Source: a virus
DNA length: 34,140 bases
Strand: one strand, 5' to 3'
Virus record (IMG/VR): IMGVR_UViG_3300032326_000087
Span: 1-34,140 of that record
The notes under the pieces are model-generated. The model did not search any database. It was not told the origin of the DNA and saw only the letters and a list, made by a program, of their open reading frames with translations. Shown here piece by piece: positions 20,017 through 28,282 of this stretch. Position 1 is the stretch's first letter; every line of letters starts with the position of its first letter. The position numbers were made by a program, and so were the translations under genes.

Positions 20017-20940
20017 ATGGCGACAGTTAATCTTACGCTTGAGCAACTTGACCAATTTGGGTCATTGGATAGCCTCACGCTAAGTTTAGACTCGTCTGAT
20101 TGGAACTCGACTACACAGAAGAATGTGACAGGGCCGTGGTCAATAGATGGGCTAGACGCATTTAATAATTTAGATGCGTTACCTGCAAGTCTTGACTCAA
20201 GTATCTGGGACACAGCAACTCTGTGGGATGGTGTCGCAGATATAACTACTAACTCTGTTGTTACTGCTAACGCATCAATTTTTTACAATGCTTCTGCGTC
20301 CATAACAGGAAGTGCGGATGTAACAGCATTAGGTCAGATTGCCCTATTTGGTAGTGCTGACATACAGGCTTCAGCAAGCGTAACTGCTGCTGGGCAACGT
20401 ATTGCGTTTGGTGTGGCTAGTATTACGGCTAACGCTGATGTAACTGCTGTTGGCTCTAAGTTTGCTGCTGCAAGTGCAAGCATTACTGCAAATGCAGATG
20501 TAAGCGCATCTGGTCAAATTGTTCAAGACGCTAGTGCAAGTATTACTGCTAATGGTGTCTGTGAAGCTAACGCAGAGAGAATCCAGTTAGGCGTTGCGTC
20601 TATTACTGGTGATGCAACAGTAACTGCTAATGGTGGATTGACTGTAGGTGCTGTAGCAAGCGTAGAGGCTAATGCTAATGTTGTCGCTAGTGCGTCTGCA
20701 ATTTATGCAGGGGTAGCCTCGGTATCAGGTCTAGCAACAATTATAGCTAAAGGCGTTATCCTTGGTGACAATTGGACTCCAGTAGCAGGTGACAGTAATA
20801 CTTGGACACCAGTTAGTGCTGATTCAAACACTTGGACACTTGTTATTAGAGACACAAACACATGGACTCCAGTATCTGCTAATGACAATACATGGACGAC
20901 ACAGATTCAAGGAAGTAATACATGGCTACGACAAGGGTAA
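20017..20940 (+). CDS. Repeat-solenoid virion protein, 307 residues
   Basis: The protein is made of three repeat types. Residues 9-65 carry two copies of a motif LD.(F)..LD(S/A)L..SLDSS.W. Residues 74-246 are nine units of exactly 20 residues with the pattern ASIT.NADVTA.GQ......, for example ASITANADVTAVGSKFAAAS; this suits a beta-helix or stacked beta-hairpin fold. Residues 251-307 contain six tryptophans at exactly 10-residue spacing (253, 263, 273, 283, 293, 303) in NTWTPV-type units. It lies between neck and gp10-like genes and overlaps the latter by 19 bases, so a tail appendage or fibre is likely. Similar ASI/TA repeats occur in aquatic phages as I recall, with unknown function. Confidence 0.7.
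   Translation: MATVNLTLEQLDQFGSLDSLTLSLDSSDWNSTTQKNVTGPWSIDGLDAFNNLDALPASLDSSIWDTATLWDGVADITTNSVVTANASIFYNASASITGSADVTALGQIALFGSADIQASASVTAAGQRIAFGVASITANADVTAVGSKFAAASASITANADVSASGQIVQDASASITANGVCEANAERIQLGVASITGDATVTANGGLTVGAVASVEANANVVASASAIYAGVASVSGLATIIAKGVILGDNWTPVAGDSNTWTPVSADSNTWTLVIRDTNTWTPVSANDNTWTTQIQGSNTWLRQG
20236..20937 (+). repeat. Tandem 60-bp and 30-bp coding repeats
   Basis: Bases 20236-20754 hold nine diverged copies of a 60-base unit (the last partial), and 20770-20937 hold about five and a half copies of a 30-base unit with the codons for N-T-W. Both are in frame with the virion protein and unit lengths are constant, while DNA sequence has diverged, so the protein period has been kept. 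Confidence 0.75.
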
Positions 20941-22358
20941 CATTTGGTGAGTGGATGCCTGACCAATCAGGTATTTCTGGCTCGTTGACGGATGCCAAGA
21001 ACGTGGTGTCTCAGGCTATCGGGTACGGCCCATTCCCTACTCCAGTATCTTTATCAAGCGCAGCAGCAGAGAACTTAACTTCTTTGTATGCAGCTAAAGC
21101 CCCTGATGGCAATACAGTATTGTTTACGGCTGGCTTGTCAAAGATTTATACAGTTGGCGGTTCTGGAACACTTACGCAAGTAAATACAGGATTGACAACA
21201 AACGCAAACGAAAGAATAAGATTTACTCAGTTTGGTAAGAGCGTCATTATTTGCAATAACGCTGATAAGCTAAAGTCTTGGGTGCTTGGTACTTCTAGCA
21301 CATTTACTGAAGTAGCAGCTACTGCGCCTATTGCTAAATACATTACTGTAGTGCGTGATTTTGTCGTGGTTGCAAATACGCTAGAAACGACACAGCAACC
21401 ATATAGAGTTCGTTGGTCAGCTATCAATGATGAGACTGATTGGGTAGAAAATGTAAACACTCAGTCTGACTATCAGGATATTCCTGATGGCGGTCAGATT
21501 GTAGGAATCCGTGGTGGTGAGTTTGGTCTAGTTTTGCTAGAGCGTTCTATTCACAGGATGACTTATGTGGGTACACCTTTTATATTCCAGTTTGACAACA
21601 TCTCTAGGAATAAAGGTTGCGCTGTAGCTGGTTCTATTACTCAGTACCAAGGCATTACATTCTTCTTGTCAGACGATGGTTTCTATATGTGTGACGGACA
21701 GCAAGTTATTCCGATTGGGGCAGAGAAGGTTGATAGGTTTTTTTTAAGTGACGCAAGCGAGACAGACTATTCAACTATGTCTGCCGCTATTGACCCTGTT
21801 CGCAAACTTGTAATCTGGAATTACAAAAGTGTAGATGCTGTTCGTAAACTGATGATTTACAACTTCCAGACTAAAAAATGGACTTATGGCGATGCTAATA
21901 CTGATTACTTGGGTGAAGCATCATCAGGCGCATTGACGCTTGAGGAACTAGATGCTATATCTGGTTCTATTGACGCTTTAACAACAAGTTTAGATTCTTT
22001 GTTATATATCGGTGGTAAGTATTTCTTAGGTGGAACTTACGGAACGAGGGTTTACTCCTTTACTGGCGCAAACCTTACAGGAAGCATTGCAACTGGCGAC
22101 ATAGATTTAGGCGCAAACTCAGTAGTAACCCTAGCTAGACCTATTGTTGACAATGGCTCTGGCTCACTATCCATTGCTTCACGCACATTGCTAAACCAAA
22201 GTGTTACTTATGGTGGCTCAACTGCTGCTGACTCTGAGAACAGGGTTTCTTTGCGTAGTGCTGGTAGGTATCACAGATTAAAGCTAACACCTACTGGTGC
22301 GGCTTGGAAGACTGCGGTGGCGGTAGATGTGGATGTTACGCCACAAGGGGTTCGCTGA
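20922..22358 (+). CDS. Tail hub/nozzle protein, gp10-like
   Basis: The 478-residue beta-rich protein begins MATTRVTFGEWMPDQSGISG and repeats short blade-like strands (LYAAKAPDGNTVLFTAGLSK, RIRFTQFGKSVIICNNADKL, VVRDFVVVANTLET, RVRWSAINDETDWV). Such a propeller-like layout with WSAINDETDW is typical of P22 gp10-like DNA stabilisation or nozzle proteins of podoviruses. Residues about 340-360 hold LDAISGSIDALTTSLDSLLY, the same SLDS motif as the preceding gene. It would close the tail channel after packaging. Name by pattern and position. Confidence 0.75.
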   Translation: MATTRVTFGEWMPDQSGISGSLTDAKNVVSQAIGYGPFPTPVSLSSAAAENLTSLYAAKAPDGNTVLFTAGLSKIYTVGGSGTLTQVNTGLTTNANERIRFTQFGKSVIICNNADKLKSWVLGTSSTFTEVAATAPIAKYITVVRDFVVVANTLETTQQPYRVRWSAINDETDWVENVNTQSDYQDIPDGGQIVGIRGGEFGLVLLERSIHRMTYVGTPFIFQFDNISRNKGCAVAGSITQYQGITFFLSDDGFYMCDGQQVIPIGAEKVDRFFLSDASETDYSTMSAAIDPVRKLVIWNYKSVDAVRKLMIYNFQTKKWTYGDANTDYLGEASSGALTLEELDAISGSIDALTTSLDSLLYIGGKYFLGGTYGTRVYSFTGANLTGSIATGDIDLGANSVVTLARPIVDNGSGSLSIASRTLLNQSVTYGGSTAADSENRVSLRSAGRYHRLKLTPTGAAWKTAVAVDVDVTPQGVR

Positions 22359-23131
22359 TGTTCAGAAGCCTACCCGCTTTTGGTGGTGACCAGAGGGCTG
22401 TAGCCGAGGTAGTCCGTGGCATCATGGACGGAAAGACCAATAACACAGGGACTTTGACTCTGGCAACTGGTGGTGCTACTACAACCACTTTGACAGACCG
22501 AAGGATAGGCCCAGACAGCGTTATCTTGTTTGCCCCTGCTTCTGCTGCGGCTAACGTGGACTATATGCCTTATGGGGCGTTTCAGAGCCTTGTTGACCAA
22601 ACTGTTGCATCTGCAAATACTGCCTATGCAATGACATTAGACACAACTGATTACTCTAATGGCATAACTCTATCCAATAGTTCTAGGATGAACGTCAAAA
22701 ATACAGGAATTTATAACTTCCAATGGTCTGGTCAGTTTGAGAATACTGACTCGCAAGACCATGACGCTAGGGCTTGGATAAAAATCAACGGAACGAATCT
22801 TACTGGTTCAACAGGCTTTTTTGCTATTCCTAGCAAGCATGGCTCAGTTAATGGACATGGTTTAACTGGATGGAATTACTATTTAAGTTTAAATGCAAAT
22901 GATTATGTCGAGTTATGGTGGGAGACTGATAGCACTGCTGTGAGCCTCCAAGCCTATGCTGCTGGAACAAATTACCCCTCTACAGCGTCTTTGATTACTA
23001 CAATGAACTACATCTCTCCGTCTGCTTTGACGAACATCTACGCTAGTTCCCAAGGACAGGGTACGGCTACGATTACCCACTTTGCCAATTCGACTGCAAA
23101 CAAGACATATCGGTATGCAATTATTGGTTGA
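22358..23131 (+). CDS. Tail fibre-type protein with jelly-roll domain, 257 residues
   Basis: The ATG shares one base with the previous stop (TGATG), which fixes the start. An N-terminal segment (RSLPAFGGDQRAVAEVVRGI, MDGKTNNTGTLTLATGG) is of the kind seen in phage tail fibres. The rest has the strand order of a C1q/TNF-like jelly-roll: TAYAMTLDTTDYSNGITLS, KNTGIYNFQWSGQFENTD, DARAWIKINGTNLTGSTGF, NYYLSLNANDYVELWW. Such domains occur at trimeric fibre tips and may bind receptors. The C-terminal strand block (TITHFANSTANKTYRYAIIG) is not identified. Confidence 0.7.
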   Translation: MFRSLPAFGGDQRAVAEVVRGIMDGKTNNTGTLTLATGGATTTTLTDRRIGPDSVILFAPASAAANVDYMPYGAFQSLVDQTVASANTAYAMTLDTTDYSNGITLSNSSRMNVKNTGIYNFQWSGQFENTDSQDHDARAWIKINGTNLTGSTGFFAIPSKHGSVNGHGLTGWNYYLSLNANDYVELWWETDSTAVSLQAYAAGTNYPSTASLITTMNYISPSALTNIYASSQGQGTATITHFANSTANKTYRYAIIG

Positions 23132-23152
23132 TTTTAATTATTTATGTATAAT
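23124..23152 (+). promoter_or_regulatory. Candidate internal late promoter
   Basis: TTGGTT (23124-23129), 17 bases, then consensus TATAAT (23147-23152) would start transcription near 23159, ahead of the three long ejection-protein genes. The -35 box is weak but spacing is exact and the region is AT-rich. Part of it overlaps the end of the fibre gene. Confidence 0.55.
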
Positions 23153-23182
23153 GGATTCCGTGGATGACCCATCTTGGAATCC
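23153..23182 (+). other. Inverted repeat at the predicted transcription start
   Basis: GGATTCC (23153-23159) pairs with GGAATCC (23176-23182), with an inner GATG/CATC pairing (23163-23166 with 23170-23173). It lies directly after the TATAAT box and before the AGGAG of the next gene. There is no T tract. It could be an operator at the start site, a hairpin that stabilises the ejection-protein message, or a weak terminator. Confidence 0.55.
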
Positions 23183-23201
23183 GAAACTCTAGGAGTAAAA
23201 G

Positions 23202-24122
23202 ATGGTAACTGAAACCAAATCAACAATTGACCCGACAATCCAACCATATCTAGGTTATGGATTGCAACAGGCACAACGTCTGTATCAGGGCGGTGGCCCA
23301 CAGTATTATGGTGGCCCTACCTTTGTTAGCCCTACAACTACCACACAAACAGGCTTACAGGCTTTAGAGGCTCGTGCTTCTTTGGGTAACCCATTATTGC
23401 AGTCTGCTCAAAATCAACTGCAAAACACAGTTTCTGGTGGTTTTCTAGGTGGAAACCCTTTCTTTCAAGGTGCGTTCCAACCTGCTGCACAAGCGGCTGA
23501 GACTCAATTTAAAACAACTCTAGGTGATATTGCATCTAAGTCTAGCCTAGCAGGACGTTATGGCTCTGGTGCTATGGGTTCTTTGCAAGACAGGGCTACT
23601 GGTGCATTTGGTCAGCAATTGGCTAATACTGCTGGACAACTGGCTTATCAGAACTACGCTGATGAGAGAGCAAGACAACAAGCAGCTACTTTAGCTTCTC
23701 CTGCAATGGCTTCTGCTGATTACCAAGACATTCAGAATATGTTGCAAGCTGGTCAAATCCGTGAGGGTTACCAAGGTCAACAAATGCAGTCTGACATGGC
23801 TAAGTTTAACTTCTTGCAAAACCAACCACAACAGAACTTGCAGAACTATATGTCATTGGTATATGGCAGCCCACTAGGACGAGTAGGCTCTACTACAGCG
23901 TCTGGTTCTGCTGATACATCTACCTTACAGAAGGTATTAGGAACTGCTGCAACTGCGGCTGGTGTTTATAAGAATCTAGGTTCACCTAATCTAAGTTACA
24001 TAAATCCATTTAGTTCAAGTTTCCTTGGTGGTGCTTTTAATTCTGCGCCTAACATGGGATATATAGATACTAATATGCAACCATTTGGTCAACAATCCTT
24101 TAACGGAATCGTTTACGATTGA
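23202..24122 (+). CDS. Putative internal virion / DNA ejection protein A (306 residues)
   Basis: The product is rich in A, G, Q and is helical: STIDPTIQPYLGYGLQQAQR, a segment with tyrosines and prolines (GGGPQYYGGPTFVSPTTTT), then GLQALEARASLGNPLLQSAQ, FQPAAQAAETQFKTTLGDIA and LANTAGQLAYQNYADERARQ. Similar amphipathic A/Q-rich proteins follow the tail genes in podoviruses and enter the cell with the DNA. AGGAG lies before the ATG. First of three adjacent long genes of this type. No enzyme motif is visible. Confidence 0.65.
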   Translation: MVTETKSTIDPTIQPYLGYGLQQAQRLYQGGGPQYYGGPTFVSPTTTTQTGLQALEARASLGNPLLQSAQNQLQNTVSGGFLGGNPFFQGAFQPAAQAAETQFKTTLGDIASKSSLAGRYGSGAMGSLQDRATGAFGQQLANTAGQLAYQNYADERARQQAATLASPAMASADYQDIQNMLQAGQIREGYQGQQMQSDMAKFNFLQNQPQQNLQNYMSLVYGSPLGRVGSTTASGSADTSTLQKVLGTAATAAGVYKNLGSPNLSYINPFSSSFLGGAFNSAPNMGYIDTNMQPFGQQSFNGIVYD

Positions 24123-24128
24123 TAAATT

Positions 24129-25508
24129 ATGGCTGGACTATTAGACATTTTTGGAACTAGCGGTGCAGACACAATGGGTCTGCTTGGTATGTCACCTGCT
24201 GACATTGCTCGTAATCGTGAAGACGCACAAGCACAAGCCTTGTATGCCCTAGCAGGGCGTTTATTCCAAGGTGGTAACACAGGGCAGTCTATTGTTGAGG
24301 GCTTACAGCGTGGTCAGCAAGCCTATAAAGGCGGTATGCAAGACACATTGCAAAGCCAGTTACAGAATGTTCAGTTGGCTGACATGATTCGTAAGCGCAA
24401 ACTAGAACAACAACAACTAGCTGAACAACAACGAATTCAAGGTGTTATCCAAGGTGCTGTAACCAAGCCTCAAGAGATTTATGGCGAGGACATTATGGGT
24501 CAGCGAGTAGGCGAAGGCATGACTGCTGGTGGCTTTGATTTGGCTCGTGCTGCGCCACAACTTATGGGTTCTGCTGAAGGACGTAAGACTTTAGCTGAGT
24601 TGGTTGCTGCAACAAAAGCTATGGGTGGAGAAACCACTTCATTAGCAGAAGGTGCAAAACTTATTCGTGTTAATCCTATTACTGGAAAAGTAGAAACTGT
24701 TGCTGAAGGTGCGCCAAAGCGTGAGCCAATACCTAGTGCAATTGCTGAATACAACTTAGCAAAAGACCAAGGATTTGCAGGTACTTTCTTAGATTACGAA
24801 AAATCCAAAAAGCCGTTTCAGTATCAAGATGTTGGTAACGCAATTATTCAATTGGATTCAAATGGCAAGGAAGTTTCACGCATCCCTAAAGGACGTGCGC
24901 CAGAAGGCCCAGTAAACTTCCAGACAATTGAAACTGACCAAGGATTGATGGCTTTTAATCCAAGAACATTGCAAATGACTCCAGTATTGGGTCAAGATGG
25001 GAAACCACTAACCAAGTCTGGAAAGCCAACTGAAGGTGAAACTAATGCTGCTGGATTTGCATCTCGAATGGTTGCAGCAGAAGCAATTACATCAAAACTA
25101 GCTACAGGGGCTGCGCCTAAGTTTGGTGAGGCTGTACTAAGTGCTATTCCTTTAATTGGCAAAACAATTCCAGAGGTTATTCCTCAAGCTATTGGTGGAT
25201 TGTCTTCAGACCGCAGGCAATACTTGCAAGCTGCTAATAATTTTATTCGTGCTAACTTGCGTAAAGAATCAGGCGCAGCAATTGGCGTGGATGAGTGGAC
25301 TGCTGAGTTTATTAACTACTTCCCTCAATACAATGATGATGAGCAAACAATTAAGAACAAAGCAATTTTCCGTAATATTTTGACTCAGAACATGGTTAAC
25401 GCTGGTGGCAAATCATTTAAAGCACCAAGCATGGAAGCACCAGAATCAATGACTGACGCATACGGATTAAATCCTAGACTGCGTAATTCTTTGCGTGGAG
25501 GTAGGTAA
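24129..25508 (+). CDS. Putative internal virion / DNA ejection protein B (459 residues)
   Basis: The N-terminal part is Q/A-rich (LAGRLFQGGNTGQSIVEGLQ, QSQLQNVQLADMIRKRKLEQ). The centre has short strands (NAIIQLDSNGKEVSRI, LMAFNPRTLQMTPVLGQDGK). The C-terminal helical block ANNFIRANLRKESGAAIGVD then EFINYFPQYNDDEQTIKNKA is one I recall from internal virion proteins of other podophages (N.(I/L)R..LRKESGAAI...E). It probably joins the neighbouring long proteins in an ejection complex. The stop shares a base with the next ATG (TAATG). Confidence 0.7.
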   Translation: MAGLLDIFGTSGADTMGLLGMSPADIARNREDAQAQALYALAGRLFQGGNTGQSIVEGLQRGQQAYKGGMQDTLQSQLQNVQLADMIRKRKLEQQQLAEQQRIQGVIQGAVTKPQEIYGEDIMGQRVGEGMTAGGFDLARAAPQLMGSAEGRKTLAELVAATKAMGGETTSLAEGAKLIRVNPITGKVETVAEGAPKREPIPSAIAEYNLAKDQGFAGTFLDYEKSKKPFQYQDVGNAIIQLDSNGKEVSRIPKGRAPEGPVNFQTIETDQGLMAFNPRTLQMTPVLGQDGKPLTKSGKPTEGETNAAGFASRMVAAEAITSKLATGAAPKFGEAVLSAIPLIGKTIPEVIPQAIGGLSSDRRQYLQAANNFIRANLRKESGAAIGVDEWTAEFINYFPQYNDDEQTIKNKAIFRNILTQNMVNAGGKSFKAPSMEAPESMTDAYGLNPRLRNSLRGGR

Positions 25509-27544
25509 TGGCTTACGAGAATGTTGAGCGAGTTCGACAAAACCTTATCACGATGGTTGATAAGAACGCACCAGTTAACGATATTAACAAGTACCTAAAA
25601 GAAGAAGGTTTCACTCAAGACTCTTTTGCTAAAGCACTAGACCTTGTAAAACAATCTGGTGGTAGAACTTCTGAGTATGGTGCAGGACGTTCATTGGCTC
25701 AAGGCGCAACATTTGGTTTTGCAGATGAACTTGAATCATTGATGAAATCATTATCTGGTCAAGGTACTTACGAGCAAAACTTAGCTGCACTTGAACTTGC
25801 TAAACAAAAGTATGGTCAAGAAAATCCTAAAACTGCATTGGCTACTGAGATTACAGGTGGTCTGCCGTACGCACTATTGCCATTCTTGGGGACTGCTAGA
25901 TATGCACAAATGGCTAGAGACGCTGCACCATTGGTTCGTGCTGGAGTTACGGCTGGCGCATCTGCTGTCACAGGCGCACTTACTGGCGCACTCGGTGGTG
26001 CTGGTGCTGCGGGGGTTGGTGAGCGTTTGGCTGGCGCACAAGCTGGTGGTACTCTTGGGGGTCTTGTAGGCGGTGCTGCGCCTGTTCTTACCAAAGGCAT
26101 TGGTGCTGCTGGTAGTAAAGTTGTTGACGTAACAAGTGGAATTCCTGTTCTTCAACAAGTTGGCAAAGCGGTAGGTGTGGCTACTGGTCAAAGCGTTGAC
26201 TATGCAAATCGTGCAAAAGCTAAACTTTTAGAGGCTTTGTATCGTGATAAAGTAAGCCCTGCTGACTTAGAGAAGATGATTCTTGCTTCTGCTAATTTAG
26301 AAAAGACAATTACTCGCACTACTAAACCAGTAGGAATTGCTGATATTGCTGGTGAAAACGTCAGGTCACTTGCTGATGTTGCTCAGAAGTATCCAAGTAC
26401 AGCCAGACAAGTAGCTAAGACCGCACTTGAAGAACGAGCCGCAGGTCAGGGAGAACGAATCCAAGCTGATATTTCTAAATACTTGGGTGGCTTTACAGAC
26501 CCATTTGAATACACAGCAGCTATTGCTCAAAGACAAAAACAAGTGTCTTCACCACTTTACCAAAAGGCTTATGCTTATGGCGAGGTAACAGAGCCTAGCG
26601 TATTGAAGTATTTAGAACTACCACAGTTTAAAACTGCTACAAAAAAGGCTCAAGAATTGTTAGCGGCTGAAGGACGTACAGTTGATATGTCTCGTCCTAC
26701 TGTTGAAACTCTTGATAACATTAAGCGTGGTCTTGATGTTCTTATTGATGCCGAAACAGACGCCTTTGGCAAAGTTTCTAAACTAGGAACTATTTATAAA
26801 AACAAGAAAAACGAATTCTTGTCTGAATTAGATACTGCTGTTCCTGACTTTGGTAGGGCTAGAGCAGCATTTGCGGGTGAGGCAGAATTACTTGATGCTA
26901 CCAAGTTAGGTAAAGACTTCTACAAACAGACAGCATCAGAAGCAAATAGAACATTTGCAAAGCTATCTGCATCTGAGCAAGAGGCTTATAAAGTCGGTGC
27001 TTTGGACGCTGTAAAAGAAAAGATTACAACTGCTAAAGATACTGCCGATATTCGTAAGCGCATATTTGGTTCACCAGCAGAGCGTTCACGAGTTTCTTCA
27101 TTGTTCCCAGATGATGCTACTTTTAAGCAGTTTGAAAAAGACATGATGACTGAATCAATGATGCGTAAGACTCAAGAAAAAATCTTGGGTAATTCTGCAA
27201 CATTTGAGAGGCAGATTGCTGGTCAAGGATTGGAAGCAGAACCTAGCTTTATTGGGCAACTAATTGAGCAAGGCCCACTCAGGGGAACACTAGGTTATTT
27301 GAAGGCTCAAGGTCAAGGCGTAGCTGGTCAAACAGCAGAGGAACTTGGCCCAATGCTATTCAAACTTGGTGACCCAAGAGCAAATATTGAAACTTTAAAA
27401 GCCTTGAGTGCTTATGAAAAATACTTGCTAGACCTAGAAGCTAAAAAGGCTGCTGGATTAACTGGCGCATCTACAATGACAGGTCTTCTAAATACTGAAA
27501 AACCATATCGTGTAGATTTAACTGGAATGGCTAACCCCGACTAA
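25508..27544 (+). CDS. Putative large internal virion / DNA ejection protein C (678 residues)
   Basis: The N-terminus is helical and ends in SLAQGATFGFADELESLMKS, a motif I recall from phage internal proteins. Residues about 110-200 are a glycine/alanine-rich hydrophobic region (LRAGVTAGASAVTGALTGAL-type repeats, GGLVGGAAPVLTKGIGAAG), suited to inserting into the cell membrane. The remaining 450 residues are helical and charged, with FAKLSASEQEAYKVGALDAV and many K/E pairs. As the longest of the three, it is the best candidate for the trans-envelope channel component. No lysozyme or transglycosylase motif was found by eye. Confidence 0.7.
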   Translation: MAYENVERVRQNLITMVDKNAPVNDINKYLKEEGFTQDSFAKALDLVKQSGGRTSEYGAGRSLAQGATFGFADELESLMKSLSGQGTYEQNLAALELAKQKYGQENPKTALATEITGGLPYALLPFLGTARYAQMARDAAPLVRAGVTAGASAVTGALTGALGGAGAAGVGERLAGAQAGGTLGGLVGGAAPVLTKGIGAAGSKVVDVTSGIPVLQQVGKAVGVATGQSVDYANRAKAKLLEALYRDKVSPADLEKMILASANLEKTITRTTKPVGIADIAGENVRSLADVAQKYPSTARQVAKTALEERAAGQGERIQADISKYLGGFTDPFEYTAAIAQRQKQVSSPLYQKAYAYGEVTEPSVLKYLELPQFKTATKKAQELLAAEGRTVDMSRPTVETLDNIKRGLDVLIDAETDAFGKVSKLGTIYKNKKNEFLSELDTAVPDFGRARAAFAGEAELLDATKLGKDFYKQTASEANRTFAKLSASEQEAYKVGALDAVKEKITTAKDTADIRKRIFGSPAERSRVSSLFPDDATFKQFEKDMMTESMMRKTQEKILGNSATFERQIAGQGLEAEPSFIGQLIEQGPLRGTLGYLKAQGQGVAGQTAEELGPMLFKLGDPRANIETLKALSAYEKYLLDLEAKKAAGLTGASTMTGLLNTEKPYRVDLTGMANPD

Positions 27545-27552
27545 GGACTAAC

Positions 27553-27831
27553 ATGGCAAAGACAAAAATTAGTGAGTTTAGCAGTAACCCTGCAAATAAC
27601 ACAGATATTGATGGAATTAACATTGCAGAGGGCTGTGCGCCATCTGGAATTAACGATGCTATTAGAGAGTTAATGGCTCAGTTAAAGGATTTACAAGCAG
27701 GTACTAGTGGAGATACAATCCCTATAACTGCTGGTGGTACAGGCGCAAGTACAGCAGGTGCAGCATTAACAGCACTTGGTGGCGCATCAACAGGAAAAGC
27801 TATCGCTATGAGCATGGTGTTTGGAGGCTAG
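27553..27831 (+). CDS. Short tail fibre-like protein, 92 residues
   Basis: The product begins MAKTKISEFSSNPANNTDID and GINIAEGCAPSGINDAIREL, the N-terminal attachment motif of many phage fibre proteins ((N/T)TDI(D/G)GINIAEGC.PSGIN.AIRELMAQ), followed by ITAGGTGASTAGAALTALGG. Usually a long fibre follows; here it ends after GKAIAMSMVFGG. It may be a complete small adaptor onto which the separate adhesin proteins are built, or a remnant of a longer fibre. Confidence 0.75.
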   Translation: MAKTKISEFSSNPANNTDIDGINIAEGCAPSGINDAIRELMAQLKDLQAGTSGDTIPITAGGTGASTAGAALTALGGASTGKAIAMSMVFGG

Positions 27832-27833
27832 TA

Positions 27834-27869
27834 ATGTGGTCTGATAAGAAGACGCTCAAATTCTTTTAA
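27834..27869 (+). CDS. Candidate micro-ORF (11 codons)
   Basis: A perfect GGAGG (27822-27826) lies seven bases before an ATG encoding MWSDKKTLKFF. The GGAGGC also encodes the last glycines of the previous gene, so the site may be chance. It could also be a short leader peptide or a trace of a lost fibre domain. Confidence 0.25.
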   Translation: MWSDKKTLKFF

Positions 27870-27897
27870 ACGAAATTAAATATCTCAGGAGTTAATC

Positions 27898-28272
27898 ATG
27901 GCTGCACCAAATATTGTCGCTGTCGCAACTATCACGGCAAAGACTGCATACGCAACACCCTCAAACACTACGGCTAACGTATTGCTTGCAAACGCTGCCT
28001 CATCTGGCAAGGTTTTCAAGGTCAATATGGTCATTGCTGCTAACGTGGATGGCACAAGTGCTTATGACACAACTGTAGCGGTGAATACTGCTGCTGATGG
28101 CTCTGGCACTTCATACCCATTGGCTTCAACTGTTTCTGTTCCTCCAGATGCTTCTTTGATTGTCTCTGACAAGTCAACAGCGTTTTACTTGGAAGAAAAC
28201 AAATCAGTTGTTGTTACCAGTAGCACAGCGTCAAAAATAGCTTATACAGTTTCCTACGAAGAACTCTCATAA
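27898..28272 (+). CDS. Virion structural protein of a type seen in T4-like cyanophages, 124 residues
   Basis: The product starts MAAPNIVAVATITAKTAYAT, then VLLANAASSGKVFKVNMVIA, VSVPPDASLIVSDKSTAFYL and EENKSVVVTSSTASKIAYTV. I recall close relatives (MAAPNIV..ATITG..., ...PIYLEEN..) among T4-like cyanophage virion proteins. All-beta; probably part of a fibre or particle decoration. A GGAG site lies before the ATG. Its presence with podovirus genes points to exchange of adhesion modules between phage types. Confidence 0.7.
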   Translation: MAAPNIVAVATITAKTAYATPSNTTANVLLANAASSGKVFKVNMVIAANVDGTSAYDTTVAVNTAADGSGTSYPLASTVSVPPDASLIVSDKSTAFYLEENKSVVVTSSTASKIAYTVSYEELS

Positions 28273-28282
28273 GGACTGAATC

